Origin: Lantana camara
Taxonomy: Eukaryota > Streptophyta > Magnoliopsida > Lamiales > Verbenaceae
DNA: 64,000 bases
Assembly: GCA_037501455.1 (NCBI GenBank)
Contig: CM074856.1
Coordinates: forward strand, 95,058,001 to 95,122,000
Reading direction: 5' to 3'
Shown here: piece by piece, positions 22,801-35,560 of the stretch
Layout of the letters: every line of letters starts with the position of its first letter
Position numbering within the stretch: the first letter of the stretch is position 1
The notes under the pieces: model-generated
What the model was told of the DNA's origin: nothing
The model's input: only the letters and a program-made list of their open reading frames with translations
Databases searched by the model: none
Program-made: the position numbers and the translations under genes

Positions 22801-24225
22801 ATTCAGAAATTGATAGAGAAGGCTCGATCAGACTCCGAGAGTCCGTTTGGATTCGATGATACGGGAATCTTTCGGTTCAAGAACAGAGTGGTAGTTCCAA
22901 CAGAGTTGAGAAGAGCTATTTTGGATGAAGCTCATAAAACGGTGTATTCGGTACATCTGGGTGGAAACAAGATGTATCGGGACTTGAAACGGTATTATTG
23001 GTGGAATGGATTGAAAAGAGATGTGATGAATTACGTGAAGCATTGTCTGACTTGTCAATTAGTGAAAGCTGAGCATCAGAAGCCATCTGGATTGTTACAG
23101 CCACTACCTATTACCGAATGGAAATGGGAACAGATAGCAATAGATTTTGTATCGGGTTTACCTAGAGTGAAAGGTGGATTCGATGGAATTTGGGTAATCG
23201 TGGACAGGTTAACCAAGTCAGCGCATTTTCTTGCAGTTCGGATGTCGGATAAGATAGGTAAGTTGGCTAGGAGGTATTGTGATGAGATTGTTCGGTTACA
23301 TGGAGTGCCAGCTAGTATTGTTTCAGACAGGGATCCGAGGTTCACTTCCAAGTTTTGGCAAGAGTTACAGAAGTGTCTGGGGACTAAGCTCCAATTTAGC
23401 AAAGCTTTTCATCCACAGACTGACGGGCTATCTGAAAGGTTAATCAGATATCTTGAGGATATGTTAAGGGTGTGTGCGTTGGATTTCTCGAGTTCTTGGA
23501 ATGAACAATTGGCCTTAATTGAGTTTGCTTACAATAATAGTTATCAACCCTCGATAGAAATGGCACTGTATAAATTTCTTATTGGAAGGAAGTGCCGATC
23601 CCCGTTGTTTTTCGATTTGGAAGAATGGAAGTGGAGTAAGCAAGAAGGGGTACAAAGAGGTGAAAGGAAAGATAAACCATCCAAAGCTATTCAGGATGCT
23701 ATTGAAAAAGTTCAGATTATTCGACAACGAATGAAAGTAGCTCAAGATCGACAGAAAAGTTATGCAGATAAGCGAAGGAAAGATCTTGAATTTGAAGTTG
23801 GGGATAGGGTATTCCTGAAAGCTTCACCTCGGAAAGGATTTACCCGAATTGGAAAAGGAGGAAAGTTGAATCCCCGATATTTGGGACCTTATGAAATTTT
23901 GGAGAGAATCGGAGATACAGCTTACAGATTGGATTTACCTCCAAGTTTAACGGGTATTCACAATGTCTTCCATGTATCCCAACTTCAGAAGTACTACCCC
24001 GATGAATCAGTGATCATACCGGTTGAAGAGGTTGAGCTCGAACCGGATCTCACTTTCGTTCAGAAACTAGTTAAGGTTCTGGACCGGAAATTTCAAGAAC
24101 TTCGAAACAGACGGTTTCCCTTGGTAAAAGTGTTATGGCAAAGTGATAAGACGGAAGAAGCTACGTGGGAGATGGAAGAGAAAATGAAGAAGTTCTATCC
24201 CGAGTTGTTTCCAACCGAGCAATGA
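19848..24225 (+). pseudogene. gag-pol: Unit A gag-pol, broken
   Basis: Once a single Gag-Pol frame. From the ATG at 19848 come a basic Arg/His-rich start, the capsid region (WLTRIERIF, YDWWDRTREK), two CCHC zinc knuckles (CLFCGGPTHTYNTC and CLICGKTTHMANTC), protease (LFDPGATYSF), RT (FIDDILVYS), RNase H ([12 protein letters not shown]), integrase with zinc-binding and DDE parts, and a chromodomain-like end (EEATWEMEE). Breaks: TAA at 20334-20336 and near 20358 (both absent in B), TAG at 20475-20477 and 21348-21350 (both also in B), a 5-bp deletion near 22290 that shifts the frame, and a 105-bp in-frame RT deletion shared with B. It cannot make a full polyprotein. Confidence 0.95.
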
Positions 24226-24259
24226 ATCCGAGGACGGATTCTCTTTAAGGGGGAGAGGT
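24224..24259 (+). other. Unit A AGGA-loop hairpin and polypurine tract
   Basis: GAATCCG-AGGA-CGGATTC (24224-24241) overlaps the pol stop codon TGA (24223-24225). The tract AAGGGGGAGAGG follows and LTR 2 starts at 24260. Confidence 0.88.
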
Positions 24260-26488
24260 TGTAACGCCCCGTGTTTTCACACGTGCAGGTAAGAGTTACG
24301 TGCGCATTTACATTTAATTATATGATTTGATATCTTGTTTAGTAATCGAATTCGTTTCTAATTTTAATGGTTTAAATTGGGATTTGAGTTATGGAAATTG
24401 TTGCATGATACTTCCATATCATTTATATATCCTTAGTTTTCATATTGATGGATCATAGCATGAATTGCCATTGTTGGAGCTTGAAGCTTCCATGGATGAA
24501 TAGCTTGGTTTTGAGTGATCTTTGGCCAACTTTGGGTGTTAATTCTTGTATATATGATTGGATTGCATGTTATATGTGAATTATATGAATTGAAAGCATG
24601 TCTAAGTGCAATATATGAGCTTCCTTGTGGCTGCCCTGTTTTTAAAGCTTTTCCCTCGCCAAAACAGAGCTTCTGCTCTGTTTTTTCTCGCAAAACGACG
24701 AGCTGACACGGCCGTGTCAGCTTTGAACTGAAAATGGACACGGCCGTGTTGGGCTCTCGACTTTGATTTTTTTTTCTGAATTTAATCTCGGATACGGCCG
24801 TGTCAAGCCCTCGACTTTGAATTTTTGGATTTTAAACCTCGGACACGGCCGTGTCCGTTTCCTTTGAAAACTCAACACGGCCGTGTCATTTGAAATGGCA
24901 GCTTCGGGGGAACTCTTTTATTGCTTGTTTTGAGTTTATGGCTTGTGTTGGTGGATTATATGTAACGTGCTTATATTAAAGTTATATGCTATGATTGATA
25001 TATGACCTCAAATATTATGTGAATGCATGAACGAAAGGTTATGAGAATCACGGGAATGAAGGAATACGGTTTTTACCGTCTATTGAACGAAACTTGTTGA
25101 ATTATGTGTTTAATTGAATTCTATGACATTCATGATCATAATTGAACATATTATCGCATTTTAAGCATTCTATAGCATGTCATTTCTTAGCCGAGCATCA
25201 AATGTGGTCATAATTGAGTCTCACACTACCTTTGTCACAGGTCTTGGTCCAGGGGGTGATGAGGTCGAGTAGTGAGAGTTTGTCGGGTTCTTTTGTCTAC
25301 CAGGTGGGTTTTTCTTCTATTAGATAACAATATAACCCAGAACACCTAATGTGCAAGATTTTAGCCAAAATCCTATATAGGTAGTTATACCAAGTTTTTA
25401 ATGAGCAATGTTTTAAACGTAAGCCTTTTATTATGACTATCCTACCAAAATGTTTTCGCGAGTAGTGATTGAGTGATCACAATGAATGGGGGCCCGGGAC
25501 TTAGTGTAGTGGTGAACCGGGAAAGCTTGGGCTGACGGGAATCCATTTATACTAGTTCCAACAATTTCGACAACCTGGACTTCACTAGGAGATTAGTGAA
25601 CGAAAGGGGACCCGCGCTTTTGGGGATTCATGTACCCCTCTAGCATTAATGAATGAGGGTTCGGGCCTTGCAAACCCGTTCCCTACCCGGAGGAAAAAGG
25701 AGTATATGTATGATCGAATGAATGATCTAATGAATGTGCACGAAAGAATGAATGTATGAACGAATGAATGAAAGAATGATTGATGAATTACACGAGGTGG
25801 TGGTTGGAGATAATGCACGCCCTCTCGTCGGACCACTAATTACCTAATGAATGAAATGAATCGTTATAATCCCATTCGTTGTATCTTATTTAACTCCCAC
25901 TTTGGGAAAAAGGGTTCTAAACCTTGAATAAGGATTATAACCTGCATGTACGTGTTTAAATTCTGAAATATTATGATATTATGCCTCTCTTTTTATACCC
26001 ACCAGTCCGTCTAAGACTGAACCCGGAGTTGTTTCAGTTGTTTTTGCAGGAAGGGGATGCTAGGCGGGATGCGAGTCGGGAGGAGAGTCTTGCATAATGT
26101 CTAGCCTTTCCTTTACACGCATTTGATTTCATTTTGTTACTTTTGGATTTTGTGTATGTATGGAGCGTATATAGAGGTGGTACCTATATGTATCTTACAT
26201 GAAATATTGGTACGTAGAGCGTATAGCTCAATATATATATATGAATTACATGTTGGTACCTAGAGCATCTAGCTCAATATATAATATATGAATGATTGCT
26301 TCCGCTTTCCTTATGTTGCTCTGATTGTTGTTGTTGTTGTTGGGGTTTAAGTTATAGGTTAGTCCTGCCTGGCTTAGCGAGTGTGTATGTCTCCGTTCGC
26401 TATGATTCGGCACGTGTATGGAAATCCATTTCGTATACGGATCGGGTCATGGTGCGGGGAAAGTGACGTCTCGCGCTCGGGCGTTACA
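24260..26488 (+). repeat. Tandem array LTR 2, shared middle LTR (2229 bp)
   Basis: Same landmarks as LTR 1. It is shorter mainly because about 37 bp are missing between two CACGGCCGTGTC copies near 24792, removing one palindrome. The hairpin at 26003-26019 has one mismatch. TATA box at 25374-25379. Confidence 0.95.
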
Positions 26489-26497
26489 TCCTTTGAG

Positions 26498-26512
26498 TGG
26501 TATCAGAGCCCA
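26498..26512 (+). other. Primer binding site, unit B
   Basis: TGGTATCAGAGCCCAGG again follows the LTR end after 9 bp, showing that B kept the signals of a complete element. Confidence 0.92.
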
Positions 26513-26708
26513 GGGTTACAAAACCAAGGTTCTAGTGTCGTGTTGAGTCAGTAGGTCGTTCGGCTGTAGGAAGTACTTGTTAATTTGGAGCATTTGCATC
26601 TTTATATGATTAGGTGTTTTGATCCTTTACTTGAATGATTGAATGAATTTAATGCATTGTCACGCATGAACTAAAATTAGCACGCATGCTAGTGTTTGAA
26701 TTGATAGG

Positions 26709-29700
26709 ATGCCTCCGAGAAGACATCGGGAAAGGTCTCCGGGTCTTCATCATCATAGAGATCGTTCTCCTAATCCTCCACAACCGCCTATGAACATGGA
26801 GCACTTTATGGAAGCGGTATATAATTACGTCGAACATAGAAGGGCTCAGGATCCTCCAGTGCAACCATGGGCCGAACAACAAGCACCTCCTCATAATAAC
26901 CCGAGAGATCATCATGTGTTGTTTTTGAGCTATAATCCCCCTGGATTTTCGGGTTCGGTAGATGATGCGGTATCAGAAGAATGGCTCACAAGGATTGAGA
27001 GGATTTTTAATGTTCGACAATTTACCTCTCAGGAGAAGGCCCAGTTTGCTATTTTTCAACTGGATGGAGAAGCATATGATTGGTGGGATCGTACTAGAGA
27101 GAAGCTCGATGTTGAAGGGGAAGAGGTTACTTGGGAAGTGTTTGTAAGGGAGTTTAGAGAAGCTTTTGTGCCCGAGGTCGTTCGAGAAAGGAAAGAACAA
27201 GAATTTATGGATTTAAAGCAATGGACTCGGACGGTGGCTCAGTATTTTTCTCTTTTCAATCGGCTTGGCAAGTATGCACCTCACATTACAAGAGATGAAA
27301 AGAGAAAGGCAAAGAAGTTTATAGCTGGATTGAGGTAGGATTTGAGGCATGGGCACCCGGGCCATAACTTTGAATCTTTTGCTGATACTGTACAGAAGGC
27401 GTTAGTGCTGGAAGAGGAGTATAAGAAAAAGGACCCCATACCTCGTATGCAAATGGGACAAGGATCGGGGTTTGGAAAGGGGAAAAGGCCTATGGTATCT
27501 CCTCCTCAGCCATTTCAAGGGCAAAACAAGAGGTTTCCACCTATAGGAGTTGCACCGCCGAAGCCACAAGTACCTCCAATTACTTCTAATCCTCGGCATG
27601 ATAGGTCACCATGTCTATTTTGTGGAGGCCCGACTCACACCTACAACACTTGCCGAAGGAGGTTGGGACAGTGCCTGATTTGTGGGAAGACGACGCATAT
27701 GGCCAATACTTGTCCGGATAAGACTCCAGGCTACCAACCGGGAGCTCAGAGGCCGCTAATTCCAGCTCGTGAGTATGCTCTTGCGGGTGAAGAGCAAAAT
27801 GTGGAAGCTAATCCCAATGCTATGGTGGAAGGTACGATATGCATCCATAACACGAACATACATGCATTATTTGACCCTGGCGCTACTTATTCTTTTATTT
27901 CTTGCCAATTAATTGATACTTTGTGTTTGCTTGTTACGTGCTTAAATGTTTGTTATGTGGTGAGTTCGCCGTTGGGTGGAAGTCTTGAGACGGATCGGGT
28001 GGTCAGAGATTGTGTGTTTGGGTTTGATGGCAGAGAATATCGAGTAGATTTGGTGGTGATGCCGATGAACAGATATGGGGTGATTTTGGGAATGGATTGG
28101 TTGTTTCGGTACCACGCCACGGTCGATTGTTTCACCAAGACAGTTAAGTTGGGAGAAGAAGTGGTAGTAGGGAAAGAATCAGAGATTACACCTCTTTTGT
28201 CGTTTACTTAGGCTCACAAGTTGATAAGGAATGGGGCAACGGGATTTATTGCCCATATCTTGAATAAGCGGAAAGATCAGGCAAAATTGGAAGAAACTGA
28301 AGTGGTAAAGGAATATCTAGAGGTGTTTCCGGAAGTTTTAGGTTCTTTGCCTCCGGATCGAGAGATCGAATTTGTAATAGATTTATATCCGGGATCTGAA
28401 CGTTATTCTAAGACTCCTTACCGGATGGCACCGGTAGAGTTACAGGAGTTAAAAGTTCAGCTGGAAGAACTTCTTAAGACTGGATATATTCGACCGAGTT
28501 CATCACCATGGGGCGCGCCGGTTCTCTTTGTTAAGAAGAAAGATGGAACTTTAAGGATGTGCATTGATTACCGGGAGTTGAATCAGATGACTGTAAAGAA
28601 TAAGTATCCATTGCCTAATATAGAGGATTTGTTTGATATGCTACAAGGGTCAAGAGTGTATTCTAAGCTTGATTTAAGGCAAGGATATTATCAGTTAAAG
28701 ATTAAGGAGGAAGATATTCCTAAGACAGGATTTAATACCCGGTATGGACATTACGAATTCGTGGTGATGCCATTTGGATTAACTAATGCACCGGTAGGTT
28801 TTATGGACATGATGCATCGGATTTTCCGGCCGTATTTGGATAAGTTCGTGGTGATCTTCATCGATGATATTTTGGTGTACTCAAGGTCAGAAGAGGATCA
28901 TGCTCGGCATTTGAGATTGGTTTTGGAGACTCTAAGGGATAACCAGCTTTATGCCAAATTCAGTAAATGCAAGTTTTGGATTGACAGGGTGAGTTTCTTG
29001 GGTTTAGCCGGTTATTATCGAAGATTTGTTAAAGATTTTTCTAAGATTGCGGCTCCGTTGACCCGATTAACCAAGAAAGAGGTTCGGTTTAAGTGGGATG
29101 AGAAGCGTGAGGCTAGTTTTCAGCTCTTGAAGGATAAGTTAACTTCTGCACCGATACTTGCACTTCCGGATGGTATTGAAGGGTTGGTGGTGTATATGGA
29201 TGCTTCCCATGAAGGCTTAGGTTGTGTGTTAATGCAAAACGGGAGAGTAATTGCTTATGCCTCTAGGAAATTGAAAGAGCATGAGAAGAATTATCCCACT
29301 CACGAACTTGAACTTGCAGCGGTGATTTTTGCCTTAGGAAAGTGGAGACATTACTTGTATTGGACTTCTTTTGATATTTTCACCGATCATAAGGGTCTTC
29401 AGTACTTATTCTCTCAGAAGGAGTTGAATAGAAGGCAACGAAGGTGGATGGAGACTCTCAAGGACTATGATTGTGTGATTAAGTATCACCCAGGCAAAGC
29501 TAACGTGGTAGCGGATGCATTGAGCAGGAAGGCTAGTGTATCCAATTTGAAGGTAAATATTGGACAACCAATGGAGTTGGTTAAGATAAAAGCTCGTATC
29601 GGTAGTATCTCAGTACGTCCAGAGTTAAGGCAACAGATATTTGAAGCACAACGGACGGATGTTGAGATTCAGAAATTGATAGAGACGGCTCGATCAGACT

Positions 29701-31091
29701 CCGAGAGTCCGTTTGGATTCGATGATACGGGAATCTTTCGGTTCAAGAATAGAGTGGTAGTTCCAACAGAGTTGAGAAGAGCTATTTTGGATGAAGCTCA
29801 TAAAACGGTGTATTCGGTACATCCTGGTGGTAACAAGATGTATCGGGACTTGAAACGGTATTATTGGTGGAATGGATTGAAGAGAGAAGTGATGAATTAC
29901 GTGAAGCATTGTCTGACTTGTCAATTAGTGAAAGCTGAGCATCAGAAGCCGTCAGGATTGTTACAGCCACTACCTATTCCCGAATGGAAATGGGAACATA
30001 TAGCAATGGATTTTGTATCAGGTTTACCTAGAGTGAAAGGTGGATTCGATGAAATTTGGGTAATCGTGGATAGGTTAACCAAGTCAGCGCATTTTCTTGC
30101 AGTTCGGATGTCGGATAAGATAGGTAAGTTGGCTAGGAGGTATTATGATGAGATTATTCGGTTACATGGAGTGCCAGCTAGTATTGTTTCAGACAGGGAT
30201 CCGAGGTTCACTTCCAAGTTTTGGCAAGAGTTACAGAAGTGTCTGGGGACTAAGCTCCAATTTAGCAAAGCTTTTCATCCACAGACTGACGGGCAATCTG
30301 AAAGGTTAATCAGATATCTTGAGGATATGTTAAGGGTGTGTGCGTTGGATTTCTCGAGTTCTTGGAATGAACAATTGGCCTTAATTGAGTTTGCTTACAA
30401 TAATAGTTATCAAGCCTCGATAGAAATGGCACCGTATGAATTTCTTTATGGAAGGAAGTGCCGATCCCCGTTGTTTTTCGATTTGGAAGAATGGAAGTGG
30501 AGTAAGCAAGAAGGGCTACAAAGAGGTGAAAGGAAAGATAAACCATCCAAAGCTATTCAGGATGCTATTGAAAAAGTTCAGATTATTCGACAACGAATGA
30601 AAGTAGCTCAAGATCGACAGAAAAGTTATGCAGATATGCGAAGGAAAGATCTTGAATTTGAAGTTGGGGATAGGGTATTCCTGAAAGCTTCACCTAGGAA
30701 AGGATTTACCCGAATTGGAAAAGGAGGAAAGTTGAATCCCCGATATTTGGGACCTTATGAAATTTTGGAGAGAATCGGAGATACAGCTTACAGATTGGAT
30801 TTACCTCCAAGTTTAACGGGTACTCACAATGTCTTCCATGTATCCCAACTTCAGAAGTACTACCCCGATGAATCAGTGATCATACCGGTTGAAGAGGTTG
30901 AGCTCGAACCGGATCTCACTTTCGTTCAGAAACCAGTTAAGGTTCTGGACCGGAAATTTCAGGAACTTCGAAACAGACGGTTTCCCTTGGTAAAAGTGTT
31001 ATGGCGAAGTGATAAGACGGAAGAAGCTACGTGGGAGACGGAAGAGAAAATGAAGAAGTTCTATCCCGAGTTGTTTCCGACCGAGCAATGA
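26709..31091 (+). pseudogene. gag-pol: Unit B gag-pol: one frame broken only by two TAG stops
   Basis: A single frame of about 1,460 codons, interrupted by TAG at 27336-27338 (between capsid and zinc knuckles) and TAG at 28209-28211 (between protease and RT). Zinc knuckles CX2CX4HX4C occur twice at about 27619-27715. The segment after the second TAG has 956 residues: RT with FIDDILVYS at residues 213-221, RNase H from about 323 (YMDASHEG, where A has YTDASHEG), integrase zinc region about 530-570 (HCLTC), catalytic Asp in IAMDF (about 597), SDRD (about 657-660) and the E in QSERL (about 691-695), and a chromodomain-like tail at about 895-950. RT lacks 35 residues before GLAGYYRRF compared with D, which probably disables it. 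The protease reads D-P-G instead of D-S/T-G. Confidence 0.95.
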
Positions 31092-31125
31092 ATCCGAAGA
31101 CGGATTCTCTTTCAGGGGGAGAGGT
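31090..31125 (+). other. Unit B hairpin and polypurine tract
   Basis: GAATCCG-AAGA-CGGATTC (31090-31107); the stem is intact and the loop is changed from AGGA to AAGA. The purine tract is interrupted (CAGGGGGAGAGG). LTR 3 starts at 31126. Confidence 0.85.
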
Positions 31126-33393
31126 TGTAACGCCCCGTGTTTTCACACGTGCAAGTAAGAGTTACGTGCGCATTTACATTTAATTATATGATTTTATATC
31201 TTGTGTAGTAATCGAATTCGTTTCTAATTTGATTTAATGGTTTAAATTAGGATTTGAGTTATGGAAATTGTTGCATGATACTTCCTTATCATTTATATAT
31301 CCTTAGTTTTCATATTGATGGATCATAGCATGAATCGCCATTGTTGGAGCATGAAGCTTCCATGGATGAATAGCTTGGTTTTGAGTGATCTTTGGCCAAC
31401 TTTGGGTGTGAATTCTTGTATATATGATTGGATTGCATGTTATATGTGAATTATATGAATTGAAAGCATGTCTAAGTGCAATATATGAGCTTCCTTGTGG
31501 CTGCCCTGTTTTTAAAGCTTTTCCCTCGCCAAAACAGAGCTTCTGCTCTGTTTTTCCTTGCAAAACGACGAGCTGACACGGTCGTGTCAGCTTTGAACTA
31601 AAAATGGACACGGCCGTGTTGGGCTCTCGACTTTGATTTTTTTTTTTTCTGAATTTAATCTCGGACACGGCCGTATCCAAATCCTTTGAAAACTCGACAC
31701 GGCCGTGTCAAGCCCTCGACTTTGAATTTTTGGATTTTAAACCTCGGACACGGCCGTGTCCGTTTGCTTTGAAAACTCAACACGACCGTGTCATTTGAAA
31801 TGGCAGCTTTGGGGGAACTCTTTTATTGCTTGTTTTGAGTTTATGGCTTGTGTTGGTGGATTATATGTAACGTGCTTATATTAAAGTTATATGCTATGAT
31901 TGATATATGACCTCAAACATTATGTGAATGCATGAACGAAAGGTTATGAGAATCACGGGAATGAAGGAATACGGTTTTTACCGTCTATTGAACGAAACTT
32001 GTTGAATTATTTGTTTAATTGAATTCTATGACATTCATGATCATAATTGAACATATTATCTCATTTTAAGCATTCTATAGCATGTCATTTCTTAGCCGAG
32101 CGTCAAATGTGGTCATAATTGAGTCTCACACTACCTTTGTCACAGTTCTTGGTCTAGGGGGTGACGAGGTCGAGCAGTGAGAGTTTGTCGGGTTCTTTTG
32201 TCTACCAGGTGGGTTTTTCTTTTATTAGATAACAATATGACCCCGAACACCTAATGTGCAAGATTTTAGCCAAAATCCTATATAGGTAGTTATACCAAGT
32301 TTTTAATGAGCAATGTTTTAAACGTAAGCCTTTTATTATGACTATCCTACCAAAATGTTTTGGCGAGTAATGATTGAGTGATCACAATGAATGGGGGCCC
32401 GGGACTTAGTGTAGTGGTGAACTGGGAAAGCTTGGGCTGACGGGAATCCATTTATACTAGTTCCAACAATTTCGGCAACCTGGACTTCACTAGGAGATTA
32501 GTGAACGAAAGGGGACCCGCGCTTTTGGGGATTCATGTACCCCTCTAGCATTAATGAATGAGGGTTCGGGCCTTGCAAACCCGTTCCCTACCCGGAGGAA
32601 AAAGGAGTATATGTATGATCGAATGAATGATCTAATGAATGTGCACGAAAGAATTAATGTATGAACGAATGAATGAATGAATGATTAATGAATTACACGA
32701 GGTGGTGGTTGGAGATAATGCACGCCCTCTCGCCGGGCCACTAATGACCTAATGAATGAAATGAATCGTTATAATCCCATTCGTTGTATCTTATTTAACT
32801 CCCACTTGGGGAAAAAGGGTTCTAAACCTCGAATAAGGATTATAACCTGTATGTACGTGTTTAAATTCCGAAATATTATGATATTATGCCTCTCTTTTTA
32901 TACCCACCAGTCTGTCTAAGACTGAACCCGGAGTTGTTTCAGTTGTTTTTGCAGGAAGGGGATGCTAGGCGGGATGCGAGTCGGGAGGAGAGTCTTGCAT
33001 AATGTCTAGCCTTTCCTTTACACGCATTTGATTTCATTTTGTTACTTTTGGATTTTGTGTATGTATGGAGCGTATATAGAGGTGGTACCTATATGTATCT
33101 TACATGAAATATTGGTATGTAGAGCGTATAGCTCAATATATATATATGAATTACATGTTGTTACCTAGAGCATCTAGCTCAATATATAATATATGAATGA
33201 TTGCTTCCGCTTTCCTTATGTTGCTCTGATTGTTGTTGTTGTTGTTGGGGATTAAGTTATAGGTTAGTCCCGCCTGGCTTAGCGAGTGTGTATGTCTCCG
33301 TTCGCTATGATTCGGCACGTGTATGGAAATCCATTTCGTATACGGATCGGGTCATGGTGTGGGGGATGTGACGTCTCGCGCTCGGGCGTTACA
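31126..33393 (+). repeat. Tandem array LTR 3 (2268 bp)
   Basis: Same length as LTR 1 within 1 bp. It has six palindromes, three with point changes that break symmetry, a TATA box (32279-32284), AGTGTA/TATACT arms around the GC core (32408-32413 and 32453-32458) and a perfect CAGTCT/AGACTG hairpin (32908-32924). It is followed by the duplication TAACA (33394-33398). Confidence 0.95.
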
Positions 33394-33398
33394 TAACA

Positions 33399-34946
33399 CG
33401 TACCCGGCGGGGTACTTTCTTGAGAAAAATCTCCCCGGCCGGGGAGACAATTCAGGCGCGGAAAATGGCGAAATTCACGCCTGCTTTCCAACCAAGCCAC
33501 ATACCAACTCAAAGAGACACGTAAAGGCAAGAAATTCAGTAGCAATTCAGCACAAACACTCCCCCAAAACTGATCAAAACCGAAGAGGAAAGAAAGGAAA
33601 GGAAAAGAGATCAAATTCATGCATATCTTAACTTGAAACCTTAAGAACATTAATGATAATTCACTCATGCCTCAACTACCACCAAATTCAGGTATATTCA
33701 ACAATAAATGAAGCATAAATGATCCATATTCCAGCTCCAATTCAAGCCAAACAGCAAAGAAATGTGATGGAACTGAAAAATGGAATAAAAACCTAACTAT
33801 TCATGTCTTGAGGCAAAACTATATCAAACATGGATCAAAATCAGATTTTCTTGGATGAAAATGACCACTTAATCATGTACATATCAAATACAAGCTTACC
33901 CTTTGAAGATGGTGAAGGAAAATGAAGATTAGAGCTCAATTTCTTCAATGGGTGAATAGTGATGGGAGTGGGGTATTCCTGCTCCAAAAACTGATCTCCC
34001 TCCTTTCTCTTGTGTATGGAACGAAATGAAAGGGATATGGGTGATAAATGGTTGAGTTAGTGAGATGTGGGTCCAGGTTTGAGGGCAATTGGCCAAGAAT
34101 TGAGGGACTTATGTGCAAATTAGTGAAAGGTGGCCGTATGAGCGAGAGTCAAAGTTACGGGCTGATTTCGGGGTATCAAACGAGGTCGAAAAATTAAAAG
34201 GCCTGTTCTATTGCACTCAAATTGTCGAAACGAGTTGAGCGGAGGTGACAAAATTCGAATCTGAATTCCCAAGCTCAGGTTACACTACCCGGAACCGAAG
34301 GTGCGCTAAGTACACTTTAGCCCCCTTTAGGTCACCCAACGAAAACAACTCCCGAAAACCCGCCATATAAACCCGAAAATACATAACGAGCATGTATTCA
34401 AGTTCACGACTCACAAAACTCCAACATATTAAAATGGCACGAAATTTCGATCACAAATCGATCACGAACGAATCTTATTTCAACAAATAGGCATATCATT
34501 AGAATAATGAAATTCAAATTCAAGAAATAATAAATAAAATAAATAAATAAATAAAACAAAAACAAATTTAACGAATTAAAAATAATAAAATTTTATTAAA
34601 AAGGTTATTTTTCAATTAGGTCCGAAACTTTTAAAAAGTGTCAAATAAGTCCAATTCAAATTTTCAATTAAGTCCAAAAATAAATAAAATCGTACAATTA
34701 CTTCCTTAACTCATATAAATCACATAATTTATGAAATTAGCTTACTCGGGAAATAAATCCACATATCAGAAATTCATATCATAAATCACTTGAGGCAAAT
34801 TTTGACATAAAATTCAAATAGTTCATATAAGAATTTCAAATAATAAAATATAAATCAATTATATGCATCAATTAAATATGAAATTAAAATAATTTAAATT
34901 GCGCACATACGTCATACCTGTACGTTCGCGGAGTCGGGGTGTCACA
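33399..34946 (-). repeat. E LTR, second part (U3 side), minus strand
   Basis: Continues 15529-17360 beyond the tandem array. On the minus strand it begins TGTGACACCCCGACTCCGCG at 34946. Palindromes GTACCC..GGGTAC (33400-33415) and TCTCCCCGGCCGGGGAGA (33430-33447) mirror those on the other side of the insertion. The right flank TAGTG is the candidate target duplication in F. AT-rich tracts fill about 34490-34900. No gene is seen. Confidence 0.85.
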
Positions 34947-35560
34947 TAGTGTTCTTCCGGGCGCATCGTTTCCCAAAGAACAAGACACATGCACTCATTG
35001 CGGAGGACCCAACCATACTTATAGAAAATATTGGAAAAGATTGGGCAAGTGTACTAGGTGTGGCTTCTCGGAACATGAGATCAATGCATACCCTCGTATC
35101 CTCTAAAGAGATCAAATGAGTCCGGAAGAGTGGCCCAATTTATGAATTGAATTAGAGAAGACCTTCAGGAAATAGAGACCGGGATCGAGTCTAGAGCTTG
35201 GATCGCGAGTACCCAGGAAGTACTTCGAGTTGAATCTAAGAAATTAAAGGAAAAGAGCCGAGTAAGAAGAACGGAATCGGGAAGTAGCTTAGGACCGAGA
35301 TCAAAGAGAGACCGAGACGACTCTGAAGTGGGGTTGAAGGAAAGAAGAAAAAGAAAGAATTCTCATCTATGGAGTAACAACCATGCGCTCATTGTAGAAG
35401 AGACTCTCACACTTACGAGAATTGTTGGAAGAGATTTGGGTGATGTTTTGGATGTGGATCGCCAAAGCACAAGTTGGAAGAATGTGACCGGCAAAGGGTA
35501 AAGAAATACTCGGGAGGTAATTGCATTCATAGCACGAGCATTCATCTTGCATCGTATCTT
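34947..35560 (+). pseudogene. gag: F gag relic with two zinc-knuckle pairs
   Basis: Plus-strand Gag remnant. The first knuckle pair begins near 34990 (CTHCGGPNHTY.., CTRCGFSEHEINAY), and the second near 35387 (CAHCRRDSHTYENC.., CFGCGSPKHKLEEC). Between them is a stretch like the capsid C-terminal part of other Gags (EDLQEI, VLRVESKKLKEK). The frame shifts at least twice and carries stops, for example TGA between the two knuckles of the second pair. It ends in CIHSTSIHLAS, which matches the start of the protease region, with no catalytic Asp after it. G has the same layout. Confidence 0.8.

Larger units (their letters stand above)
17361..33393 (+). mobile_element. Tandem Ty3/Tekay-type array: LTR-gag-pol-LTR-gag-pol-LTR
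   Basis: Three LTRs (17361-19627, 24260-26488, 31126-33393) flank two interiors (units A and B), each with its own primer site, gag-pol frame, hairpin and purine tract. The middle LTR serves as 3' LTR of A and 5' LTR of B. One 5-bp duplication flanks the whole. Unequal recombination between LTRs of one element on sister or homologous chromosomes is the simplest origin. The two interiors share two in-frame TAG stops and a 105-bp deletion in RT, so those defects predate the duplication. Confidence 0.95.
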
